Source of the DNA: Uranotaenia lowii
Lineage: Eukaryota > Arthropoda > Insecta > Diptera > Culicidae
Direction: 5' to 3'
DNA: 64,000 bases
Assembly: GCF_029784155.1 (NCBI RefSeq)
Contig: NC_073692.1
Location: 322,645,906 to 322,709,905, forward strand
How positions within the stretch are numbered: the stretch's first letter is position 1; every line of letters begins with the position of its first letter. The notes under the pieces are model-generated. The model was not told the origin of the DNA. It was given only the letters and a program-made list of their open reading frames with translations, and did not search any database. Of this stretch, positions 1 to 11,662 are shown one piece after another. A program made the translations under genes and the position numbers.

Positions 1-485
1 TTATGCGAAATTAAAGATTTCAAGAATTGAATCCTAGAAGAGTTTTTTTTATTTTGATGCGCACGTATAAAGTTTAAAGCCGTCAAACTTCCAAAAGTGT
101 CATATTGACAGTCAAGAGTGGTTTGGGGTTAAAGGTTTGAGTACTACATATTCTGTGCTAACCAGAGTTCCTTTTAAAAATCATTTTTGCCCCCGACCCC
201 TCACGCTGCGCGTTAGAACTTAAAAGACATATTGTCCTTCACGCTGTCACGTGGCGGACGAGGCTAAGGAAACACCCCTATCTTTAACGCAGACCTAGAC
301 AAATGTATTAGGGCTGCCGCTTCCATTTTTTTTTAATCCATTTAGGCTAAATTTATTCAATTTTGTCAATACTAATGTTATATGTTATGTTAATGTTAAT
401 CCATAATGTTATATATGGATTCGTCTTGGTACATCTTTGTACCTGAAAATAATCAAAGTTTTGAAGGTGATGGAAAGTATTAGAG
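1..485. other. unannotated flank
   Basis: No gene is recognisable. The stretch is AT-rich with one GC-richer patch near 180-290 and a run of short TTATGTTAATG-like repeats at 370-415. It probably holds decayed repeat DNA, but I cannot assign a family. Confidence 0.4.
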
Positions 486-859
486 AAACATGAGGTATCA
501 AAGAAAGAAAGAACTTAAACCGTAATGAATTTTTCGAAAAAGATACAACGACTCCCCGACAGAACTTGGACCAGCAATCTCCGCTCCAGAACAACGGCGC
601 GTTAGCCAATTCCACCACAGTGAACGTGATGGATCATTGAGATCGTGAGAAATTATCACATGCCGGATATACATAGTGTTTCGATAGAGAGAGGGTCCAG
701 CAGTTGATCGGCGGAGCTCGATTTGTACGCTCGTGTCGGTCGATTTCATCACGTTCACTGAGGTGGAATTGGCTAACGCGCCGTTGTACTGGAGCGGAGA
801 TTGCAGGTTCAAGTCTCGTCGGTGAGCCGTTGTATCTTTTTCGAAAAAATATGATAATT

Positions 860-1361
860 ACGGCTTACGTTGGGGAGTGTAACCTGTATATGACGCTCAT
901 TAGACCGGTTAATCTCTACGGGCTCGAGACATGGATATTGCTCGAGGAGGACATGCGTACACTCGGAGTTTTCGAGCGACGAGTTTAAGAACCATCTTTG
1001 GCGGCGTACAGGAGAACGGAGTGTGGAGGCGAAGGATGAACCACGAGCTCGCGCGCCTCTACGGCGAACCCAGTATCCAGAAGGTGGTGAAGGCTGGCCG
1101 GATACGCTGGGCGGGACATGTTGCGAGAATGCCGGACGACTGTCCTGCAAAACAGGTGTTCGCTACGAATCCGGTAGGAACAAGACGAGCGGGGGCGCAA
1201 CGAGCGAGGTGGTTAGACCACGTGGAGCGTGATCTGGCAAACGTGGGGTGCCCAAGGAATTACAGAACGGTTGCCATGGACCGAATGAATTTTAGGAATT
1301 ATGTTCGTCAAGTTATGTCGTGAGACGGAATACTATGTAAATAAAATAAACGGCTTACGTT
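860..1361 (+). mobile_element. 5'-truncated non-LTR retrotransposon, 12-bp TSD
   Basis: The insert occupies 872-1349 and is flanked by perfect direct repeats ACGGCTTACGTT at 860-871 and 1350-1361. It encodes the C-terminal end of a reverse transcriptase polyprotein and ends in an ATAAAATAA tail. That is the expected outcome of target-primed reverse transcription with 5' truncation. The protein contains the LYGLETW motif and the WAGHVARMPDD motif typical of the region after the RT domain. A missing T at about 984 splits the frame: it reads in frame to 985, then continues from about 980 to 1323. Confidence 0.9.
876..1323 (+). pseudogene. C-terminal RT fragment of a non-LTR element
   Basis: This is the coding remnant in the truncated retrotransposon: thumb/C-terminal residues after the reverse transcriptase domain. 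Visible landmarks are LIRPVNLYGLETW, then, after a one-base deletion, GVQENGVWRRRMNHEL, IRWAGHVARMPDD and a C-terminal AMDRMNFRNYV. No catalytic RT motif lies within it, so it cannot act alone. The clade is uncertain; the wording is like Loa/R1/RTE-type elements common in insects. The stop at 1321-1323 is close to the 3' tail, as in an intact 3' end. Confidence 0.8.
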
Positions 1362-1379
1362 CTTTCTTTCTTTGATAGC

Positions 1380-2040
1380 TCATGCCTCCTCAGTGCCAAT
1401 CTAATCGAAATGTTTGGGCTCAAATGAAGATGAAGCTTGAAAGGAATCGACCCTCCAATTTGAAGCAGCTTATCTGTCGGATTCACAAAATTCGAATTTC
1501 GTTTTCAGAGGAATATGCGCAAAATCTTGTCCAAAGTATGCCACGAAGATATAAAGCTGTTATAATTGCAGAAGGTGCTTGGACCTGCTATCAAGGTTGC
1601 CGAAATCACAGAAAAATCTTTATTATCACAGAATTTTGAGCAAAATTTCGTCACAGAATCTGTGTCAAAGATCACAGAATTTTTAAATTTTTCACAGAAT
1701 TCACAGATTTTCTAAACTTTGCACAGATTTCCAAAATTACATTTTTTTTGTCACTTTAGACTTTTTATTTCTGACTATAATTCATGAAAATATGAAAACA
1801 AGATAATGTCAATTGTTTTTTTTTTTTTTTCAATTAAAGCTGTAAGAAATTTCTAATTTGTTTATATTTGACATGATTTCCCTATGAACTTCATAGAAAA
1901 AGCGTCACAGAAAACCGTCACAGAATTTTCGGTTCAAATCACAGAATACGAGAATTTTTTATGTCAAAAACACAGAATTTTTTTCGGCAACCTTGCCTGC
2001 TATTATTGTATTCGCATTAAAATTTTGAATAGAATAAATC
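1380..2040 (+). pseudogene. Tc1-type transposase C-terminus, relic
   Basis: An open stretch from 1382 carries the end of a Tc1-family transposase: PPQ (from the usual WPPQSPDLNP), N-V-W-A-Q-M-K after the catalytic Glu region, and QNLVQSMPRRYKAVI near the C-terminus. The glutamate of the DDE triad is lost; the residues where NPIE should be read N-R-N. The frame ends when it runs into a hAT-type MITE at 1592, and the natural tail resumes after 2003. No N-terminal part was found, because the foldback element abuts it on the left. Confidence 0.75.
1592..1995. mobile_element. hAT-type MITE, 8-bp TSD
   Basis: This 404-bp element has perfect terminal inverted repeats, CAAGGTTGCCGAAA at the left and TTTCGGCAACCTTG at the right. 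It is flanked by the exact 8-bp target duplication CCTGCTAT (1584-1591 and 1996-2003). The interior is noncoding and rich in repeated CACAGAAT motifs. TIR length and an 8-bp TSD are hallmarks of hAT transposons. It lies inside the Tc1 transposase relic, so it inserted later. Confidence 0.92.
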
Positions 2041-3774
2041 AATTGTTAAATGAATTTCCGTAATGGGTATTCCAATTTTCTTGCAACAGTGACTACATTC
2101 TTATGTAAAAGACTGTATATTTTACAAAATTTCTACCTTAGAATTCATCTCGCCGCAATGCCATTAATATATTATAATCAATTACTGTGACGATCTTTAA
2201 AGAGGTTTTTTCTTGTTTGGAAGCTTATTTTTACATATTGTTACAAAATTTTGAATTTACAAAATTACATTAAACTTATTTAGATGAAAATTTCACTAGA
2301 TTCCATTAACGCAAACAAAAGACTGTCGTGCAAATTACTTGTTAAACCGAACATTTCATCATAGACAATGTATGTAAGGAACATAACCGTTAGCAAAATT
2401 AGAGAACAAATACTGCAAAATCACGTGATTATATCACTCTGACTCAATTTGCAATCTGTTTTTATCTTTGTTCTATTTGATTAATAATTTTTTGTCAATA
2501 ATCTTGTTATGTTTGAAAAATCTTCTGCATATATACATTCAAATGGAAGCAACAGGATTCACAGGCCAAAAGAAGCAGTCGATAATAATCACCATATCTG
2601 AACAGACATCGACTGGAGGCAAATTCAAAACCAAACCGACTCTGTAGGGGATGCTTTACATTTATCTAACTTCATTACCACCCACACATTACCCGGCATG
2701 AAGTCACTTTGAATGGGTGGCATTTGCAGAAGGACACTCTATAACAGGGGGTTTCTTCATCGATTCTATCGTTTTCTTCCTTCTTCGTCCTTTCTCAGTT
2801 TGTAGGGAATCCTTGGGTTTGAAAAGAACAGCGCTATGCTTTTTTTCTCTCATCATTCAAGTTGAAAAATAAAGAATAATTAAAAAAAAATAGTTTATTG
2901 TTGGAACATGTGAGATTTCATTTTATTAAAACTTTGCTTCAACAGTGATATTGGACCGACATACCTACTTGATTTGTCCAGGAACTTTTGTTTTCCAACA
3001 GCTGAAGTTAATATTCGAGTGAGCTGTTCCACAAACGGTGAATCTTTATTATAAAATCATCCCGAGTATGCAAATATGTACGTACTTGAACCAATATCCT
3101 TCTGATTGGTTTTTCTTTTCGCTGGTAAAAACATGATTTCGTAAGACAACAACAACAGAAGCAGAGAAAGCGCCACTCGATCCCCGTCCCGTCAGTATCC
3201 GGAGAACACGATACGAGGATATCGTTTCGATATATCGAGCACACAGAATGATGATCATTTGATGGTATATTTTCTTCTGCGACTTCCACTTGGAACGGCT
3301 CACGGAAGCCAATGGAAAAGTGAGCGCCACAAAACACAACTGTTTCTCTGCTGAATGGGGAATTTCCCTGCCTATGCACAGGAAAATCTGTCTGTCATCG
3401 AAGATGCTTTTCCACCATCACCAAACAGCAGTTTCAACGTAAGCAGCAAGTTTGTTTTCTTTCTTTGCCGTCTCTTTACCAGTCAAACAGCATCAGCATC
3501 GGCATCGATACTGAAAACATCTTGATTATTATCGATTTCCTGATTACTTTTCATGTGCGGAGACTTGTTTACCGCACTCTTGAAGGTTGTTGGGTACACG
3601 TTTTCGTTCGGTGTATTAGTTATGTTTGAAAATTTTTATGGGAAAGCAGCAAAAACAGCTTCTTGAAGATGTTAAATGTTCTATGGTATAAGGTTTATAA
3701 AAAAAATAATTGAGAAAGAACAGTTTTTAAAAAATATAACTTTCAAGCTTCACTTTCAATCATAATCGGTTTTT
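2004..3774. other. non-genic stretch with a GC-richer low-copy-looking block
   Basis: From 2004 to about 2540 the sequence is plain AT-rich DNA. From about 2560 to 3620 base composition is more balanced, with few simple runs and no TIRs or retrotransposon motifs. Short open frames on the minus strand at 3008-3379 are not protein-like (a Cys run, no family match). This could be regulatory DNA or the 5' part of an unseen gene. I see no supportable exon. Confidence 0.35.
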
Positions 3775-4497
3775 TTAAGGGGGGAGTAGGGTCTAACACT
3801 TTCAAAAAATCAATTTTTTTATTTTTTTATTTTGTCATTGTAAAACATTTCAAGAATGCTGTGTCAAATTTTCAAGTCAATCGAAGCAGAACTGTAGAAA
3901 TTATAGGCCTTTATCTCCTCTTATCTAATAATGCAAGAGAGAAAAAGCAGAAACTTCAAACGCGTTTTTCTCGAAAGCACATTTTTAAAGTCCGTGGACA
4001 TCGTCATTTGAAAACTACTCCACCGATTCTTTTCAAATTTGGAACATATTTTCTACATATAAAATACCAAACCCCAACGATTTTCTTTTTTTTAACTTTG
4101 GGAAGATTTTACAGATAAAAAATGGCGGATTTTTTCGTGAAAAATCGTAGTTTTTACTTCAAACAGCCACAAAAATTTCATAAAAAATATTTAAGTTAAA
4201 TAAAATCGGTCCAGAAAAACATCTATTAAACATATTTTGCTCTGATTTTTTGATTTCAGATGATTCTGTGCTGAGATACAGTGTCCACCGCAAATCCTGT
4301 TTTCTAAAAAGCATCCTCGAAAGTGCTCCGTCACCGGCTCATTTTTCAATATTTTTCTACGAAAAAATTACTAAATGTTCTTTAAACAATGCTTCGTATA
4401 ATGCAAAAAATTTGAATACATTTGTTTGAACGATAGCTCTAAAAAAAATTCGTTAAAATGGTGTTTTTTTACCCGTTAGACCCTACTCCCCCCTTAA
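3775..4497. mobile_element. TTAA-flanked MITE, copy 1
   Basis: The element (3779-4493) is bounded by TTAA at 3775-3778 and 4494-4497. It ends in inverted repeats GGGGGGAGTAGGGTCTAA and TTAGACCCTACTCCCCCC. A second copy lies at 57241-57987, about 90% alike by eye. TTAA target duplication is the signature of the piggyBac superfamily, so this is probably a non-autonomous piggyBac-type MITE. The short open frame in the second copy is interrupted by a stop here, so it is not a conserved protein. Confidence 0.88.
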
Positions 4498-5540
4498 GTG
4501 AATGATAGTGTTTTTGAAATTACCAATTGAATTTTACGAGAAAACCCTAGAAAGCTGAAGAAGTTCTTAAATTTGTAAATATTTATGACCTTTCAAAGTC
4601 TTTTATGGAATGGACTAGATTAAAAAAAACCCCTTTCGAAGTTGATAAAAATAATTCATCCAATAAATGCTATTTTAGAAATAATAATTGGAAAAATGCA
4701 TATCTTCTATGGTTTGGATGATAAACAGATTTATATTTGTACTGAAATCTCTCCAACAAATCTCCATTGCGATTCAACGTTGCTATTCCTATTTACCAAT
4801 TTGAAGTCCTCATTCATAAATGATAGCAATCCAAAACTAGATAAAGCTTACACGAACATTGTACAGCTGCTCTAGCGAAAAATGAACACACAAAAGGGAC
4901 TCTTGAGCGAAACTGAACAAAGCAAAGTTTTTCGCAACTTGCTTCCGATTTCTAGCAGGAAGCAACGAACAAGAAATAATATTTTCCACTCCGAAAACTA
5001 CACCCACTGTGGGGTAGTAAAGGTTAAAGTCGAATCCTGTTTCGATCTCATTTCAAATTTGCATAAATAAAAACACATGATCCTAGAGCTTTTCAAATGG
5101 CTAATGCATATTGAACCTTTTTAAAAAAAAACTATCAGTTTTTTAAACACTCCCAAGCTAAAAGTGTATCGTACCCCAAATTACCCTCACCAAGTTTCGT
5201 GCTTTACCCGGGCGCAAGTTTCCGATTATAAAGAAAGTTGTAATTGCGTTTGTTGCTGTTCCTCGATTCTGTCAGCTGACAGAAATGGGGGTGCATCATG
5301 AAAAAGATGATTTTTGAAGTGCTGCTGAAATGTTGCGCTGCATGAGGCGCCGGTCAGAACATGCAATTGGATCTGTTTGGAAGCGAATAAATGCATAGAA
5401 TAGAATTGGTATTAAAATTTTTCTTTCCAAAGGTTTTGGTTTTGATTACGATGGTTTCACGATTGGAAAGAGTTCGTTGGTTATGAAAAACTCACGAATA
5501 GAAAAAGCAACCCCATTTTGAATGGGCGTAAATTCACGTT
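4498..5540. other. non-genic stretch
   Basis: AT-rich sequence with two short open frames (4642-4875 and 4882-5070) that show no recognisable motif and end without a plausible splice context. A somewhat GC-richer part at 5160-5400 contains CTGTCAGCTGACAG, a perfect 14-bp palindrome. No gene is supported. Confidence 0.35.
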
Positions 5541-5997
5541 CCTACGAAAATGCATCAACACAAGACCCCATAGTGGTCATATCACCTCTTATTCACAACT
5601 CCTATCTCTTTCTCCCCGTGGTGCCGGCTGGGATGCGAGTAACCTAAGCGGAGATCGGGTACCCAACCCCGGTGGATGCTTTGGTCGCATGCAGACTGAG
5701 AAGGTGGCCGCACGCGTCTGTTCTCCAGGTTAGGGGCGGCGTGCAACAACAACCGAGCTTCTGTTCTCCAGATCATGGGTGGCTCAATCAGCGTCTGTCT
5801 CACAGTGAGCTACTGAATTTATGAAATGCGGCTCCCGCCAGTTAAGGCCAAGATGGCAGCCCCATCGCGGGATAGGGACTTTAGGCTAACAACCTACTGC
5901 TCGTTATATACTAAATTGTTACAGAAACTGAGAGAAGAAATAACCGAATTGGAACTTTGGCAACGACTTTTAGCATGAAAACACGGACTAGAATGTT

Positions 5998-7345
5998 TTG
6001 ACCCTTGCCCAGCCAGGTAAACTGGCTCAACTTGCTAGAGAAGCTAGCCGCCTCAAGCTAGAGATATTGGGACTGAGCGAAGTCCGTTGGCCTAACACTA
6101 GAGAACACAAGACACAGTCCGGGCAAGTACTGCTTTACTCTGGCATACGAGGAGAACACGCTACTCGGGAACGAGGAGTGGGTTTCCTATTAAGCCCGCA
6201 GGCCCATGCGGTCCTTATCAGATGGGAACCGATCAACGAAAGAATAATCGTAGCGAGATTCAGAACACGGGTTAGAAACCTTACAATGGTCCAACTGACG
6301 TTGCCGATTTGCAGGAGAAAGAGCAGTTTTACAGTTAATTCAACAGCGTGGTTGAGAGAATTCCGAAGGATGACATTCAAATCCATTTGGGCGACTTCAA
6401 CGCAAAGATTGGCCCCGACAATCAGGATCTTGAGCGCATCATGGGGCGCCATGGCTTAGGACAGATAAGCGAAAACGGAAAGCTGTTTGTAGAATTTTGT
6501 GGCAACAACAACATGGTGATCGGTGGATCGCTCTTCCCCCATCGACCAGCACATAAGGTCACTGGGGTATCCCGAGATGGCCGCACAGAAAATCAAATTG
6601 GCCACATCTGCATCAGCCGAAAGTTGAGAGGGAGCCTTCTTGATGTCCGCAACAAACGAAGCGCAGACATTGCATGTGACCATCACCTCGTCCTTGGTAA
6701 GATACGACTGAGAGTCGTGCGTGTCCAGCGGCGAGAGGAGACAGTCGAATGTTGATACGACGTTCGCCGGTTGGAGAATCCAGAGGTGAAAAGGGCATAC
6801 GTTGTACAGCCGGAATCCCGAGCCTCTGAACTTCCGACAGACGGAACAGTCGAAGAACAGTAGTGTAGAATCAAGAATGCCTTCATCACAACGAGCCATG
6901 GCACTCTTGGTAAAATTTGTGGAAGAAGAAGTGAATGGATGTCGGATGAAACTTGGAGGATGGTCGATGATCATGTACCGGGTCAGCCAAAGCAGCCACC
7001 CACTTACTATATGCGAAGCTGGAAAAGGCAGTTAAACGAGCTTGTAGACGAGACAAGAGAGAGTGGACAAACTCCCTAGCCGAAGAGGGAGAAAGAGCCG
7101 CCGCCAATGGAGATATCCGATTACTTTATGACATCTCTCGTCGCCTCAGTGGTGCAAGGATTAATGCAAGAATGCCGCTGAAAGACCGAGAAGGTCAGTT
7201 ATTGACCGATCGCACAGATCAGGTCAAACGACGGACTGAGCCCTTCGAACAACTCTTCCGAATCGCGAATAGCGATGGTCAGCAGAACTCGCAGCTCGAA
7301 GCGCCAACAGTAAGCCGCATAAATGGTGTCAACTCGGAAGTGCCA
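5998..7345 (+). pseudogene. APE endonuclease region of the RTE-like element, broken
   Basis: This is the N-terminal half of the polyprotein. The conserved endonuclease blocks are visible: ILGLSEVRW (the SE of the active site), GVGFLL, ERIIVARF, then after a frame change near 6290, IHLGDFNAKIG (GDFN motif) and later ACDHHLVLGKIRL (DHxL motif). Decay is plain. There is a small deletion around 6290-6300, an in-frame TGA at 6753-6755 replacing an Arg codon, a TAG near 6861, a one-base frame change near 7035, and a TGA at 7346-7348. At least two of the stops are CGA-to-TGA type changes. The element cannot make a full polyprotein. Confidence 0.8.
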
Positions 7346-7363
7346 TGACTGACTGAAATAGAA

Positions 7364-8881
7364 GTGGCAATCAAAAACATGAAATCCAACAAAGCACCTG
7401 GGATCGATTGCATCCCTGCTGAAATGCTGAAAGCCGACCCTGCCCTGTCAGCACAAATGTTGCACCGTCTTTTCGCTGACATCTGGGATACTGCAACATT
7501 CCCGGCCGACTGGATGCAGGGTATCCTCGTAAAGGTCCCGAAGAAAGGAGACCTGACAGAGTGCGGTAACTGGCGAGGCATAACGTTGATCTGTACAACC
7601 CTCAAAGTACTCTGCAAAGTGATCCTGAACAGGATCCAGGAGAAAATCGACGCTACACTCCGACGGCAACAAGCTGGATTCCGATCCGGACGATCATGTG
7701 TGGACCACATCACAACGCTACGAATAATACTGGAACAAATCAACGAATTCCAGGACTCTCTTCTGCTGGTGTTCGTTGATTTCGAAAAAGCATTTGACCG
7801 ACTGAACCACGAAAACATCTGGGCTGCTCTTAGACGACGAGGGGTCCCAGAGAAACTAGTCCATCTCATCGAAGCACAGTACGAGGCATTTTCGTGCAAG
7901 GTCTTACACGACGGTGTCTTGTCCGAACCAATCCCGGTAACTGCTGGAGTGAGACAAGGATGTATTTTGTCACCGCTGCTTTTTCTCATCGTAATGGATG
8001 AGATCTTGACTGGATCGATTGACTGTAGACCAAACCGAGGATTGCCGTGGAATCCTTCAACCATGGAGCAACTGAACGACCTTGACCTGGCAGACGATAT
8101 TGTTTTGCTCGCCCAAACACAACAAGACATGCAGAGCAAACTCGACGACCTCACCGAAAGCTCCAAGGCAGCAGGTCTCAAAATCAATGTCGGAAAGACC
8201 AAGTCGATGGAAATCAATACAGAAAATCGTTCCAATTTCGTGGTAGCTGGACAACAGGTTGAGACAGTGGAGTGCTTCCAGTATCTTGGTAGCCAGATTA
8301 CGCCTGATGGTGGTACTAAGAAGGACATCGAAACCCGGATCAGAAAAGCCCGATTTGCGTTTGCGAGTCTCCGAAACATCTGGCGGTCACGCCAGATCTC
8401 TCTACGAACTAAGATCCGAATCTTCAACTCAAACGTCAAATCCGTATTGCTGTACGGGTGTGAGACTTGGTGCACATATGCGGTGACGACGCGAAAACTG
8501 CAAGTTTTTGTGAATCGGTGCCTGCGGAACATCATCCGCGCTTGGTGGCCTGGCAACTGGATCTCAAACGTTGAACTTCATCGCCGGTGTCATCAAAAGG
8601 CGCTAGAAATCGAGATTCGGGAACGTAAGTGGAGATGGATTGGGCACACGCTGCGAAGAGATGAAAACGAGATTTGCAGAGAGGCGCTTGACTGGAATCC
8701 AGATGGGCATCGAAGAAGAGGCAGGCCCAAAAGCTCGTGGCGGCGAAGTCTAGCCGCTGAAATCCGCACAGGTGACGAGAACCTTGGCTGGCAGCAAGTG
8801 AAGACGCTGGCTCCGGATCGCCAGCAGTGGAGATCTTTTATCTCAGCCCTATGCGCCGGTCAATCGGCGCTGGACCCTTAG
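7364..8881 (+). CDS. reverse transcriptase domain, RTE-like
   Basis: A 505-codon open frame encodes a complete non-LTR reverse transcriptase. It copies element RNA into DNA at a nicked chromosomal site. Motif 0/1 is NKAPGIDCIPAEML (residues 9-22). The fingers contain GFRSGRSC (105-112). Motif A is FVDFEKAFD (137-145), motif B GVRQGCILSPLLF (195-207), motif C LADD (242-245). The C-terminus has RIFNSNVKSVLLYGCETW, RKWRWIGHTLRR and RRRGRPKSSWRRS. The first Met is only where the open frame begins; the natural protein starts in the endonuclease region upstream. The RT part is unbroken while the upstream part is not, so the insertion is fairly young. Confidence 0.88.
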   Translation: MAIKNMKSNKAPGIDCIPAEMLKADPALSAQMLHRLFADIWDTATFPADWMQGILVKVPKKGDLTECGNWRGITLICTTLKVLCKVILNRIQEKIDATLRRQQAGFRSGRSCVDHITTLRIILEQINEFQDSLLLVFVDFEKAFDRLNHENIWAALRRRGVPEKLVHLIEAQYEAFSCKVLHDGVLSEPIPVTAGVRQGCILSPLLFLIVMDEILTGSIDCRPNRGLPWNPSTMEQLNDLDLADDIVLLAQTQQDMQSKLDDLTESSKAAGLKINVGKTKSMEINTENRSNFVVAGQQVETVECFQYLGSQITPDGGTKKDIETRIRKARFAFASLRNIWRSRQISLRTKIRIFNSNVKSVLLYGCETWCTYAVTTRKLQVFVNRCLRNIIRAWWPGNWISNVELHRRCHQKALEIEIRERKWRWIGHTLRRDENEICREALDWNPDGHRRRGRPKSSWRRSLAAEIRTGDENLGWQQVKTLAPDRQQWRSFISALCAGQSALDP

Positions 8882-8897
8882 GTAGGTAGGTATAATG

Positions 8898-11662
8898 TTG
8901 TCCGATTTTTTTCCAATTGTTGCACATTTTAAAAATCAGTCACCATGAGGTCGAATAGGCTGATTTTTGTTACGGAAGCTTATTATGTGAATTTCTAGTT
9001 CAAATGCAATCAAATTTTTAGACTGCCCCTTATGAGGGGGGGGGGGAGGGGTCTTCCATATGAACCGTCCAATGCACTTTCCAATTCCAATTCGGCCCAA
9101 AAAAAAACTCAAAGCCGCCGGTTTGAGTGTCTGGAATAGCATTTATCACACGTGAAGTTTTCTCAGAAACTCAAATCCACCTCTTAATTAACCTTCAGCC
9201 ATTTGAGTGGAGTGTTTAACCTTATTTGCCCAGTGTTGAACCTTTTTCTTTATATGTCCTACCAACATAAAATTTTATGTCTTTAAAATCCCATAGAATG
9301 AACTGAAAGGTATTTAATGCTAAATTTTGAGGTGGCTATTAACAGGTGAAAAGATTAGAGAGCGTGATCTGTTTTGCCCCCTTTTACCCCTTTGAAGAAG
9401 ATGCGATTTTATAAAACAAATGTTTTAGGACTCACTTGGAAGTCGATCGATTTTTACATAATGAATCTCAATTTAAAACTCGAAAATGGACACAACCACG
9501 CCCAAAGTTTCAGATCGTTTGACTGATCTATGCTCATGATATACAATTTTGTATAAGAATTTTTTTTCGAAAAGTTATAATAAAGACAAATAAAGCTTTA
9601 CATAGATATCTCCAGTGACGGCAGCTCGACGGCAGATTCGAATTCCTGAGAAAATTGCACGTCAGATAAGTAATATTTCGGGTCTTCCAACCTTCGACTG
9701 TTGATATGGAATAAGATTCTTTTAGATTTGTTGACACGAAATCAGAGAAACAGATTTTTCAGAACAGCTTTTAGATTCTTTCCGTAAAATGTTGAGTAAA
9801 TGGTCGCGATAAAGGATTTCAAAATAAATCTGATAAAAAAGAAGTCTCTCAAAGTCAATGCAGTTGAGTTGACTTTGACACTTTTCAGACAATGCAAATT
9901 GCCCAACTTTCATACATACATAAGTTTTTTCAACGAGTTAAATAATTTCAAAACTTCATTTTTAATATTTGACGGTAGAAAAAATAAACTTATGGAAATA
10001 GAAAGTGTCTTTGAATTATTCAATTAATTATTAAAAATCAACATTGAGTGCAAAAAATGTGAAAATTCTGAGTGGAAAAAAATTAAATATCCACTTATCC
10101 AGAAAAACATGTCATATCAATAGACAATTCGAGTTGTTTTAGTTGCATGTAGTTAATGAGCGTGTTCAATATGGTATGACAATTTGTATGCAAGAAGAAC
10201 TTTTCGCATATACAAGGAATTCAAATTAGTTTGAAATAAATTTAAATTATTGGTTTTGCCCATTCTTAAGATTCATTGTTTGCCAGCACGAGAAGAAGCA
10301 AAGTATTTCATGAAAAAAGTTATAACCATTTCGAAATAAAAAATCGTAATCCATTCAAAAGTATTGTAAAATTGCAGGATTTGCTTTCTGAAGCTTTCAA
10401 TAATTTCATGACATGTTTTTACGAATGTTTTTAATCATCACACTTATTGGCTATGCAAAGCAGTATAATGCGATTCTTATTTTCATCCGGTTTACCAGCT
10501 TTCAAATTAGCTGTCAAAACCCTAAAATTAAAAAACATTTACCTTTTTTGAATTTTTTCTATGACAACGAATATCATTTCTGGGGTACAAGTTAGGTTTA
10601 GTTTTTGTTCACATGCAATGTATTGCAAGAACCAAGAAATATTTTAAAAATACAAAATTATGTTTTTTTTAACTTTCAGTACATCTCTGATGGTTTTTTT
10701 GAATGAAAATTTGGATTTTTCCGTACAAGGCTCCACACTAATTCAGAACACGTTGTTATAATTCAGGACTTAATCAATCGCTTCCAAAAATTTTATTGCT
10801 GTTTTTAGCTGTAAAAACAACCAAACAAATTTATTGGAGGTATACGAATTTATAAAATTGAAATTTCCAAACAAATTTTGCAGCGGAATTATGTACAACA
10901 ATGGGGCAGGAGGAGATTGAGCGGACCAATTGTTGCACGATCCAACATATTTTCTGGTTAAATATGGATCATAATTTTTTTTTTCAAAATCATGGTGTTA
11001 AAATTGTCTAACAAACGTTTCGTATAGAAAACTGATACGAAAAATGTTTTGTTCTGACATAAAACCTTATTTGCCGTAGAAGGAATGTTAAGGTTTTTGT
11101 TAACAATTAGCACAAAAACCGCGCGAAAAAACAAGAAATATTAAAACTGTCGTATAATACACACTTACCAGCAGAAAATATCACAAAAGCCTCATTTCAT
11201 CAGAAAACATTCCGAATTACATGCTTCAGTATTTTTTTTAGGAAAAGTTGAAAAACAGCTGAAATATTGATAATTGAATTCCTGCTGTGCAACAATAGGT
11301 TAGGGGACAACGATTGGCAAATCACCCTACTTGTTTATTTTAGACAACATGCATAAATAACCTTAAAAACTCTTTTCTCATTGACCAAAATGGGAAAAAT
11401 CCTACGTGGCAGTGTGAAAAGCCGATAAAAAATTGTCACTTCATGCAGATTTAACCAGTAGCTTCACGAATGGCCAGTGCAGTGCTAACACATAGGTACA
11501 TGCAGCCTACAGAGCTAAAGGGATTTAAATGCAAAAATGATGAATTTTGAGGGCTTCGTATTCTCGGAACAATTCTTTCGTACTATGTTATGGTCTCCAA
11601 ATAGAGGGAATTCGATTTGACTGTAAATAAAATTTAAAGTTAGAGAAAATAAAATAAAATGT
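8898..11662. other. non-genic AT-rich stretch
   Basis: No coding region, TIR pair or tandem array is evident. There is a G-run (9039-9050) and several short open frames with no motif. A possible faint TA-type repeat lies at 10885-11330 but the ends do not match well enough to call. Confidence 0.4.

Larger units (their letters stand above)
486..1384. mobile_element. foldback element interrupted by a non-LTR fragment
   Basis: Bases 489-632 reappear as the reverse complement at about 747-860 and then 1361-1384. Shared blocks are GTATCAAAGAAAGAAAGAAC at the outer end, CTTTTTCGAAAAA near 531-545 and 837-847, and GGCGCGTTAGCCAATTCCAC in the inner arm. The loop is about 115 bp. The right arm is split at 860 by a truncated retrotransposon with its own target duplication. 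Reading frames on either strand are open by chance and resemble no known protein. A foldback or MITE origin is inferred from the symmetry alone; the outer borders are approximate. Confidence 0.7.
5550..8897 (+). mobile_element. RTE-like non-LTR retrotransposon, nearly full length
   Basis: A single-polyprotein element with 5' leader (about 5550-5990), APE-type endonuclease region (5998-7340, broken) and an intact reverse transcriptase frame (7364-8881). It ends in a short TAGG tandem tail (TTAGGTAGGTAGGTA at 8878-8892). A tail of short tandem repeats instead of poly(A), and one fused APE-RT frame, fit the RTE clade. The RT resembles the SR2 type with LADD in the active site. Exact 5' end and target duplication could not be fixed. 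Confidence 0.85.

Noticed and set aside
3008..3379. 123-codon minus-strand frame
   Set aside because: No motif, odd Cys run and two overlapping frames; composition suggests chance.
7279..8556. 425-codon minus-strand open frame over the RTE-like RT
   Set aside because: It is antisense to a clear reverse transcriptase with all motifs and has no protein-like features of its own.
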